This document shows positions 56,803-64,000 of a stretch of DNA of 64,000 nucleotides, piece after piece. Under the pieces are notes generated by a model. That model did not search any database. It saw only the letters and a list, made by a program, of their open reading frames with translations, and had not been told where the DNA came from. The stretch's first letter is position 1. Each line of letters opens with the position of its first letter. The translations under genes and the position numbers were made by a program. Where the stretch lies: contig NZ_JAODNK010000001.1 of the NCBI RefSeq assembly GCF_025465275.1, forward strand, positions 1 through 64,000, read 5' to 3'. The DNA comes from Nocardia sp. GTDB taxonomy: Bacteria; Actinomycetota; Actinomycetes; Mycobacteriales; Mycobacteriaceae.

Positions 56803-57150
56803 ATGAACACCGCTTACCACATCGTCGGAGTTGTCACGGCTCTCTGGGTTGGCTTCTCTGCCTATTCGATCTTCACTGATCAGGCTTTTGTGGTGGAACC
56901 TCTTGTGGAGTACGGGGTTCCGCGGTCTTGGTGGACTTGGCTGGGGACGGCCAAGGCGGCGGGGGCGGTGGGGTTGCTGGTCGGGTTCTTTGTTCCGGCT
57001 ATCGGGATTGCGGCGGCTATCGGGGTGATTCTCTACTTCGCGGGGGCGGTCATCACCACTATCCGGGCGCACTCGTACAAGACGACGGTTTATCCGGTGA
57101 TGTACATGGCGCCGGCTATCGCCACTCTGGTGCTGCAGGTTGCGCGCTGA
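56803..57150 (+). CDS. DoxX-like membrane protein
   Basis: 115 aa, four membrane helices (IVGVVTALWVGFSAYSIF, AGAVGLLVGFFVPAIGIAAA, ILYFAGAVITTI, VMYMAPAIATLVLQV), DoxX family layout. GAAAGGAAA precedes ATG 56803. Function unknown. Confidence 0.82.
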   Translation: MNTAYHIVGVVTALWVGFSAYSIFTDQAFVVEPLVEYGVPRSWWTWLGTAKAAGAVGLLVGFFVPAIGIAAAIGVILYFAGAVITTIRAHSYKTTVYPVMYMAPAIATLVLQVAR

Positions 57151-57191
57151 GCGTAGGTTTGGGGGAAATCGATGGTGGAAGGGGTCTGGCT

Positions 57192-57533
57192 ATGTTGCAG
57201 GATCGATTGAAAGAGCTTCCGGCGGTGGATAGTTCGCTGATCTACGGGGAGCCGCACGAGACGGCGGATGGGTCCACCATCATTACGGTGCTGGGGACCG
57301 GGGGGTTGTTCCGTCGAGGGCCGCGTGCGCTGGGAGTGTTCGTGGTGCACGGCGGTGAGGTGAAGTGGGAGCCTGCGGTGGATGCCAGCCGGGTCGAGAC
57401 CATCGGGGCGCAGGCCGGGCTCGCGGCCGCCACGCTCGGGGTGCTGACCGGGCTCGTGGCCGCCACGATCGCGACGCTGGCGGTGTTCAAGCGCCCGCCG
57501 TGGCCGGATCTGCACATTACGCAGCAACTCTGA
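57192..57533 (+). CDS. Small membrane-anchored protein, GerW/YtfJ-like
   Basis: 113 aa. The N-terminal part (VDSSLIYGEPHETADGSTII, GGLFRRGPRALGVFVVHGGE) resembles the GerW/YtfJ pattern in which a GEP.....DG..II core precedes a Gly-rich stretch. C-terminal helix AAATLGVLTGLVAATIATLA and short tail. The similarity is weak and from memory. Function unknown. Confidence 0.6.
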   Translation: MLQDRLKELPAVDSSLIYGEPHETADGSTIITVLGTGGLFRRGPRALGVFVVHGGEVKWEPAVDASRVETIGAQAGLAAATLGVLTGLVAATIATLAVFKRPPWPDLHITQQL

Positions 57534-57626
57534 CGCTCGGGCAGTAGCGCGCACTGCCTGTGCGAGTGATCACCTTCGCCACCCCTCGGCCCGCAGAGGC
57601 TCTACAAATGTAGAGAAACTCTATGG

Positions 57627-58613
57627 ATGCAGAGGATTGGGGAGGGCGCCGTGCCGACTCCGGAAATCGTGCTCGATCACGACCAGCAGCAGGCAGCGGA
57701 CCAATTGGCCGTGATCGCCGGGCGGGTGGGCAGGCGGTGGCGGCGGCCGCGCGGGCTCTACCTGTACGGCGGGCCGGGGCGCGGCAAGACCATGCTGATG
57801 GATCGCTTCTTCGCCGCGGTGCCCTCGCCGCGGAAGCGCCGCTTCCACTTCCACAGCTTCTTCGCCCGGCTGAACGCGGGCATCTGCGAATACGGCGGCA
57901 TCGACGCCTCGGCGGCCGCGCTGCTCGGTGACGCGGAACTGCTGTGCTTCGACGAATTCCATGTGCACGATGCGGGCGACGCCCGGTTGATCGCGCGACT
58001 GCTCGACACCCTGTTCGCCCGTCACATCACGCTGGTGGTGACTTCAAACTATCCACCACAAGAACTATTGCCGAATCCCTTGATGCACCCCATGTTCGAG
58101 CCGGCCATCGAGCGGATTCTCGAACATCTCGACGTGTTGTCGGTGAACGGACCGCAGGATTACCGGCGTCTCGGCGCCCGGCACACCGGATTCGGGGCGG
58201 GGCGCTACACAGTCGGCACGTGTGAGACCCCCGGCTCGGTCCAGGTGCCCGTCGCTCACCGCCTCGTGCGAGCCCGGCAGGCCGGAAACGGTGAGCTGAC
58301 AGTGGATTTCGCGGAACTGTGCGGTATCCCGATCTCAGCGGCCGACATCCTCGAACTCACCGGAAAGTTCCAGCGCTGGACACTGTGCGAGGTGCCGCCG
58401 CTGGACACCGTCCCGCCGGATTGGGTGATGCGACTGGTGTATCTGGTCGACGTCCTCTACGACGCCGACCTCGAACTCTCCCTCTACGCCGCGGTGCCAT
58501 CGGCCGATCTCGGCGCTCGAATCGCCCGTGTTCCGGACCTGTATCGGACCCTCAGCCGCCTCGGCGAACTGACTGTAGAACGGCAGCAAGAAGGGGCGGC
58601 GACGTCCGGGTGA
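57627..58613 (+). CDS. zapE: AFG1/ZapE-family ATPase
   Basis: 328 aa. Walker A GGPGRGKTMLMD, Walker B LLCFDEFHV, sensor VTSNYPP. Family members in other bacteria modulate the Z-ring or chaperone membrane proteins. ATG 57627; GTG 57651 (VPTPEIVL) is an alternative start. Confidence 0.9.
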   Translation: MQRIGEGAVPTPEIVLDHDQQQAADQLAVIAGRVGRRWRRPRGLYLYGGPGRGKTMLMDRFFAAVPSPRKRRFHFHSFFARLNAGICEYGGIDASAAALLGDAELLCFDEFHVHDAGDARLIARLLDTLFARHITLVVTSNYPPQELLPNPLMHPMFEPAIERILEHLDVLSVNGPQDYRRLGARHTGFGAGRYTVGTCETPGSVQVPVAHRLVRARQAGNGELTVDFAELCGIPISAADILELTGKFQRWTLCEVPPLDTVPPDWVMRLVYLVDVLYDADLELSLYAAVPSADLGARIARVPDLYRTLSRLGELTVERQQEGAATSG

Positions 58614-58729
58614 ACTGGTCGACTTGATCGACAGAAACGATTCACGTGCCGTCTACACGGAGGGGGGCTGACGTTGCGAGCGGCTTCTTACGGTGCTTTC
58701 AGGAGGCAGCACCGAACCGGAGGGGACCG

Positions 58730-59944
58730 ATGCGAATCCGCGAGCAGGCCAGGGGTTCCGCACCCCGGCACCCGAGTATCCCCGGCGGTCGACTGCGCGT
58801 TCTGGTGGTCGCCGAATCCTTCCTTCCCCAGGTCAACGGCGTCACCAATTCGGTGCGGCGGGTCCTGGATCACCTTGCCTCCAAGGGCCACGAGGCCGTA
58901 CTTGTAGCCCCGACCGGACCGGCGAAGTACGCCGGATTCCGGGTGCACGTGGTGCGCGGGGCGCGCCTGCCGTTCTATCGGGACTTCCGGATCGGCCTGG
59001 AAACGCGCCGCCGCTTGCGCAAGATCATGCGTGAATTCGAGCCGGACGTCGTGCACATCGCCTCCCCGGCGACGCTCGGCTATCAGGCAGCCAAGGTGGC
59101 GACCGAGCTGGATGTGCCGACCGTGGCCATCTACCAGACCGACCTGATCGGTTTCGCCGAGCGCTACGATCTGCCGGGCGGCGTGCGCACCATGGTCGCG
59201 CTCACCCGGCGCATTCATCTTCAGGTGGATCGCACCCTCGCGCCCTCGACCGCCAGCCTGCGGCAGCTGGAACTGATGGGCATTCCCGGGCTGGCACGCT
59301 GGCCGCGCGGCGTGGATCTGGACCAGTTCGGGCCGTTCCGCCGCTCGGAAGAATTGCGAAAACGACTGGCCCCCAACGGGGAACTGCTGATCGGCTATAT
59401 CGGCCGGCTCGCACCGGAGAAGGAACTCGAGCTGCTCGCGCATCTGCGGCCGCTGCCCGGGGTTCGGCTGGTCATCGTCGGCGGTGGTCCGGAGGAGAAG
59501 CGGCTCCGGAAACTGCTGCCGGGTGCGGCCTTCCTCGGTGTGCTGCACGGCGCGGAGCTGGCCGCGGCCTACGCCTCGCTGGATGTCTTCGTGCACACCG
59601 GCCGTCACGAAACCTATTGCCAGGCAGCGCAGGAGGCGATGGCCTCCGGTGTTCCGGTGGTAGCGCCGAAGTCCGGCGGCCCGATCGATGTGGTCACAGC
59701 GGGTGCCGGATTCCTTTATCCCCCGGGCAATGCCGAGGCGCTCGTCGACTTCGTGCGCCGTTTGATCGACGATCCGAAACTGCGCGCCCAGACCGCTGAG
59801 ATTGCCCAGCGCAGTGTGCAGGACCGCTCCTGGACCGCAGTGAACAACCTGCTCGTCCGCCACTACCGCGAAGTGATCGCGGACCGCCGCCGACTGCCGG
59901 TCGAAGGCGACCTCCGCAGCCCGCTCTCCAAGGAGGCCTCCTGA
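58730..59944 (+). CDS. GT4 mannosyltransferase (MgtA/PimB-type)
   Basis: 404 aa. GT-B fold: N-terminal VVAESFLPQVNGVTNSVRRV, C-terminal IGRLAPEKELELL and the EX7E motif in HETYCQAAQE. Resembles the enzyme that mannosylates glucuronosyl-diacylglycerol in Corynebacteriales. The next gene makes UDP-glucuronate, its expected precursor source, which supports that role. GGAGGGGA supports ATG 58730. Confidence 0.85.
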   Translation: MRIREQARGSAPRHPSIPGGRLRVLVVAESFLPQVNGVTNSVRRVLDHLASKGHEAVLVAPTGPAKYAGFRVHVVRGARLPFYRDFRIGLETRRRLRKIMREFEPDVVHIASPATLGYQAAKVATELDVPTVAIYQTDLIGFAERYDLPGGVRTMVALTRRIHLQVDRTLAPSTASLRQLELMGIPGLARWPRGVDLDQFGPFRRSEELRKRLAPNGELLIGYIGRLAPEKELELLAHLRPLPGVRLVIVGGGPEEKRLRKLLPGAAFLGVLHGAELAAAYASLDVFVHTGRHETYCQAAQEAMASGVPVVAPKSGGPIDVVTAGAGFLYPPGNAEALVDFVRRLIDDPKLRAQTAEIAQRSVQDRSWTAVNNLLVRHYREVIADRRRLPVEGDLRSPLSKEAS

Positions 59945-61395
59945 TGCTGCGCATCTCCGTGATCGGTACCGGCTACCTCGGTGCCACGCATGCCGCGGGC
60001 ATGGCCGAGCTCGGCTTCGAAGTGCTCGGTGTGGACAACAATCCGGCCAAGGCGGACGCGCTGTCGGCGGGCCGGGTGCCGTTCCACGAGCCCGGGCTGC
60101 CCGAGTTGCTGGCCGGGCACGTCGCGAAGGGCCGGCTGCGGTTCGGCACCTCGCTGGTGGCCGCCGCCCGATTCGCCGATGTCCATTTCCTCTGTGTGGG
60201 AACGCCGGCCGGGCTGAACGGCGCGGCCGATCTGTCCCAGCTGTATGCCGCCCTCGACGGGCTGGTTCCGCATCTGACCCGCAACTGCCTGATCGTCGGC
60301 AAATCGACGGTGCCGGTCGGCACCGCCGAGGTGCTGATGACCCGAATCGCCGAGCTCGCGCCGCCGGGAATCTCGGTGGATCTGGCCTGGAATCCGGAAT
60401 TCCTGCGCGAGGGTCACGCGGTGCACGACACGCTGAGCCCCAATCGCCTGGTGTTCGGCGTGACCAGTCCGGATGCGGAATGGGCGCTGCGCCAGGTCTA
60501 TGCGACGCCGATCGCCGCCGGTTCGCCGGTTGTGATCACGAATCTGCCGACCGCGGAATTGATCAAGGTCTCCGCGAATGCCTTTCTGGCGACCAAGATC
60601 TCGTTCATCAATGCGATGGCGGAACTGTGTGAGCTCACCGGCGCGGATGTGACGCTGCTGGCCGATGCCCTCGGCCACGACGACCGCATCGGCCGCAAAT
60701 TCCTCGGCGCCGGACTGGGTTACGGCGGCGGCTGCCTGCCCAAGGATGTCCGCGCCCTCATTGCCCGCGCCACGGAATTGGGTGCGGGCGAATCCGTCGA
60801 CTTCCTGCGCGATATCGACACCATCAACCTGCGCCGCCGCGAGCGCGTGGTCCGCGAGACCCTGGACCTGTTGCGCGCCACCGGTTCCCATCGAGTGGGC
60901 ATCCTCGGCATCGCCTTCAAACCCCTTTCCGACGATGTCCGCGACTCCCCGGCCCTGGATGTGGCCATCCGCCTACAGGCCGCAGGCGTCGAAGTCACCG
61001 CGTTCGACCCGGCCGCCACCGCCACCGCCACCGCCGTAGCTCCCCAACTCGTCTACGCCGCGACCGCCGCCGCAGCCCTCCACGAGGCGGACGTAGTACT
61101 GCACCTCACCGAATGGCGCGAATTCCGCGACCTGGACCCGTCTTTCCTCCGCACCGTGGCCCGCGGCCGCACCCTCATCGACACCCGCAACACCCTCGAC
61201 CCCGAACCCTGGCTCGCCGCCGGCTGGGATTTCCGCGCCCTGGGCCGCCTCGTCGAACCCCGCCCCGCAACCTCCCACCCGGAGCCCCTGCGCCCCGCCC
61301 CGATCCGCCAGTCCCGCCGCACCCTCGAAGCCCCTGCCGCAATGGCAGATTCACCCCTGAACCGCCTCCGAGCCCGAGTCCGCCGCACCGCCTGA
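59944..61395 (+). CDS. UDP-glucose 6-dehydrogenase
   Basis: 483 aa, oxidises UDP-glucose to UDP-glucuronate with NAD+. VIGTGYLGATHAAGMAE, catalytic Cys in YGGGCLPKD, C-terminal UDPGDH domain (GIAFKPLSDDVRDSPALD). Extra ~50-residue Pro/Arg/Ala-rich tail. The ATG overlaps the mannosyltransferase stop by one base, so both are coupled. Confidence 0.94.
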   Translation: MLRISVIGTGYLGATHAAGMAELGFEVLGVDNNPAKADALSAGRVPFHEPGLPELLAGHVAKGRLRFGTSLVAAARFADVHFLCVGTPAGLNGAADLSQLYAALDGLVPHLTRNCLIVGKSTVPVGTAEVLMTRIAELAPPGISVDLAWNPEFLREGHAVHDTLSPNRLVFGVTSPDAEWALRQVYATPIAAGSPVVITNLPTAELIKVSANAFLATKISFINAMAELCELTGADVTLLADALGHDDRIGRKFLGAGLGYGGGCLPKDVRALIARATELGAGESVDFLRDIDTINLRRRERVVRETLDLLRATGSHRVGILGIAFKPLSDDVRDSPALDVAIRLQAAGVEVTAFDPAATATATAVAPQLVYAATAAAALHEADVVLHLTEWREFRDLDPSFLRTVARGRTLIDTRNTLDPEPWLAAGWDFRALGRLVEPRPATSHPEPLRPAPIRQSRRTLEAPAAMADSPLNRLRARVRRTA

Positions 61396-61416
61396 GCCCC
61401 CGCGCACTCTTTCGCC

Positions 61417-61448
61417 CCCCGCGCACGAATCCTGTGGCGATTTCGTGC
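61417..61448. terminator. Terminator after UDP-glucose dehydrogenase
   Basis: CGCGCACGAA (61417-61426) pairs with TTCGTGCGCG (61439-61448). The remaining 285-base gap to the DUF4129 gene shows no other gene. Confidence 0.65.
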
Positions 61449-61680
61449 GCGGCAGGCCAGCTTGTGCGCGGTGGCCGGGGTTTGGCAGGCGCTGTGGGAT
61501 TCGGGAGTGATGGCACGGATTGTCCGTGTCCGCCGGAGGCGCGGCCAGGGCCGGGTGGTGTGGCTTTCGGGCGAATAAATGCCGGAACTGCATGTAATCG
61601 GTCTTTGCGATTCCTCCCCAACCGGACCTACCGGCATGTAACTATGTGCCTGATTTGCAGGACTCTGGTTGGGAGCATGT

Positions 61681-62631
61681 GTGACTGGGGTGGGGACGCT
61701 GGCATCGCGGGCGATCGGGTTGATCGCTCTGCTGGTGCTGGCCGTGGTCGCCCTGCGCGGGTACATCCCGGGCACCGGCGGACCGTCCACCTCGGGCACG
61801 CCTTCGGCGGTGACGCTGGCCCTGATGCCGGTGCTGCTGCTGGTCTCGGTGGTGATTCTGGCTGCGGGCGTGGTCAATAGCCAGCATCGGCTGCCGCTGG
61901 CCATGCCGGAGCCGGAGCGCGAGACGGACCGGCGCGGTACGGGTCTGAGCAAACTCACCCTGCTGGTACTGGTCGGGCTGGCGGCCGTTGCGCTGCTGCT
62001 CACCGCGGTGGCGTCGATCTATCTGGTCGGGCCGGGCCACAAGGACGCACCGGAGCAGACGATCTCGACGCAGGCCCCGAGCACCGGTGTGACCCAGCCG
62101 GTCGAGAACGTCGCGCCGCCGCAGGACTCGATCTCCACGCCTGCGCTGAGCGGCACCGCCCTGCTGCTGGTCGCGATCGGTGCGGTGGTGCTGGTGCTGG
62201 TCGCCATGACCGGGCTGGTGGTGGTCGCGGTCAGCTCCAATCGTGGTCCGGTGGCGAAAGCCGCAGGGCACGTGCCTAGTACGCCGATCGAGGCGGTCTC
62301 GCTGGCCAAGGTCGCGGAAATGGGCCTGGCGGCCATGATCGCGCCCGGCCAGGATCCGCGTACCGCCATCATCGCCTGCTATGTCGCCATGGAACGCGGT
62401 CTGGCGCAGGCGCGGGAGGTGGCCCCGCTGGCCTCGGACACCCCGTCGGAGGTGCTGGCCCGCGCCTTCGACCGCGGCTTCCTGCACGACGCGTCGGCGC
62501 GGGAACTGGTGTCGCTCTTCGAGGAAGCACGGTTCAGCCCGCACTCCATGCTGGAGTGGCAGCGGATGCGGGCCGAACAGCTGCTGCGTATCGTATTGGC
62601 TGATCTGCAGGGACAGGCGGAAGCACCATGA
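61681..62631 (+). CDS. DUF4129 membrane protein
   Basis: 316 aa. Four hydrophobic segments (residues ~8-25, ~41-62, ~95-115, ~155-180), then a cytosolic helical DUF4129 domain (DPRTAIIACYVAMERGLAQA, TPSEVLARAF, ARELVSLFEEARFSPHSM). DUF4129 genes accompany MoxR-DUF58 clusters, as here. GTG 61681. Confidence 0.88.
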   Translation: MTGVGTLASRAIGLIALLVLAVVALRGYIPGTGGPSTSGTPSAVTLALMPVLLLVSVVILAAGVVNSQHRLPLAMPEPERETDRRGTGLSKLTLLVLVGLAAVALLLTAVASIYLVGPGHKDAPEQTISTQAPSTGVTQPVENVAPPQDSISTPALSGTALLLVAIGAVVLVLVAMTGLVVVAVSSNRGPVAKAAGHVPSTPIEAVSLAKVAEMGLAAMIAPGQDPRTAIIACYVAMERGLAQAREVAPLASDTPSEVLARAFDRGFLHDASARELVSLFEEARFSPHSMLEWQRMRAEQLLRIVLADLQGQAEAP

Positions 62632-63131
62632 ACCGGGTTGCGATCGTACTGATCGGACTGATCCTGGCGGGTCTGTTCGAACTTTTCGCCCTGAATCACG
62701 AGCGGGACACCCTGCTGCCGATCGCCGGCATTCCGGTCGCCGGTGCGCTGTGCCTGCTGGTCTGGTCACTGCTGGAACGCGCCCGCCGCTATCGCCCCAC
62801 CGGCCCGGACGATCACGAGATCGACAATGGGCCCGCCGAAATGCTGCAGCGCTGGCAGGCCCGCGCCCAGATGCTCGCCGACCGCGCGGAAGGCACCCGC
62901 GCCGACTGGGACCGGCATCTGCGACCCTTGCTGGCCAAGGAGTTCGAGAGCAACAGCGGACATCGTATGGCCAAGAATCGGCGTGCCCACGAGGCCGCCG
63001 GGCAGCTACAGTTCGGTCCCGAACTGTGGCGGTGGGTGGATCCCGCCAATGTGGCGCTGCGCGATCAGACCAATCCGGCGCCGGGCCGACCGGCGCTGGA
63101 CGAGATCCTGCGCCGCCTCCAGAACATGTGA
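62628..63131 (+). CDS. Two-helix membrane protein of the MoxR cluster
   Basis: 167 aa. Two N-terminal helices (VAIVLIGLILAGLFELFAL and IAGIPVAGALCLLVWSLL) followed by a charged, probably cytosolic helical region. ATGA overlap with DUF4129. Not recognised beyond its context. Confidence 0.8.
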   Translation: MNRVAIVLIGLILAGLFELFALNHERDTLLPIAGIPVAGALCLLVWSLLERARRYRPTGPDDHEIDNGPAEMLQRWQARAQMLADRAEGTRADWDRHLRPLLAKEFESNSGHRMAKNRRAHEAAGQLQFGPELWRWVDPANVALRDQTNPAPGRPALDEILRRLQNM

Positions 63132-63157
63132 AACAGGGTTTGAATGCGAGAACTGAC

Positions 63158-64000
<843 letters not shown>

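Overview
This is high-GC actinobacterial chromosome from the mycolic-acid-bearing Mycobacteriales, most likely Nocardia or a close relative. Gene order closely follows the Mycobacterium tuberculosis Rv3610c-Rv3579c region (ftsH-folE-folP-folB-folK, panC-panD-coaX, lysS-lsr2-clpC1, carD-ispD-ispF-cysS-rlmB, lpqE, radA, canB, mutY, mhuD). The window also carries KstR-controlled steroid catabolism genes. Identifications come from reading the translations and from family knowledge; no searches were run. No tRNA, rRNA, prophage, transposase or CRISPR array was seen.

Layout. 1-12.5 kb: a partial ftsH, the folate operon, the pantothenate/CoA block, a cysteine dioxygenase-rhodanese pair with an attenuator-like leader, and lysS. 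12.6-18.7 kb: lsr2, an FHA-HTH regulator, a DUF1772 membrane protein, a secreted lipase behind a KstR-type box, and clpC1. 18.7-29.1 kb: accessory metabolism, comprising a PhyH oxygenase, a vWA protein, a two-component system divergent from an ABC exporter, an SRPBCC protein, OsmC, MhuD and a divergent hydrolase, an acyl-CoA dehydrogenase, a repeat element and a crotonase. 29.3-39.1 kb: rlmB, cysS, ispF, ispD and carD on the minus strand, then lpqE, a second copy of the repeat element, radA, canB and mutY. disA is not at its usual place after radA. 39.2-45.4 kb: a zinc/manganese ABC importer and an OtsB-GH15 fusion. 45.6-53.6 kb: kstR divergent from a cholesterol side-chain operon (fadE34, fadE28, fadE29, two tiny tandem ORFs, chsH2, chsH1, ltp2). 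53.6-64 kb: a TetR-oxidoreductase pair with matching operators, a vapBC locus plus a lone vapB, a DoxX protein, zapE, a GT4 mannosyltransferase with UDP-glucose dehydrogenase, and a DUF4129-MoxR cluster that leaves the window.

Most notable signals. (1) A leaderless Cys-Cys micro-ORF with mutually exclusive hairpins lies in front of cysteine dioxygenase. (2) Two 96-bp tandem copies of the fadE29 3' end each form a 28-codon ORF with its own ribosome binding site. (3) A dispersed hairpin element in two copies shows a compensatory base-pair change. (4) A KstR-like box precedes a secreted lipase far from the steroid cluster. (5) The 3' ends of several genes carry local duplications right at the stop codon.
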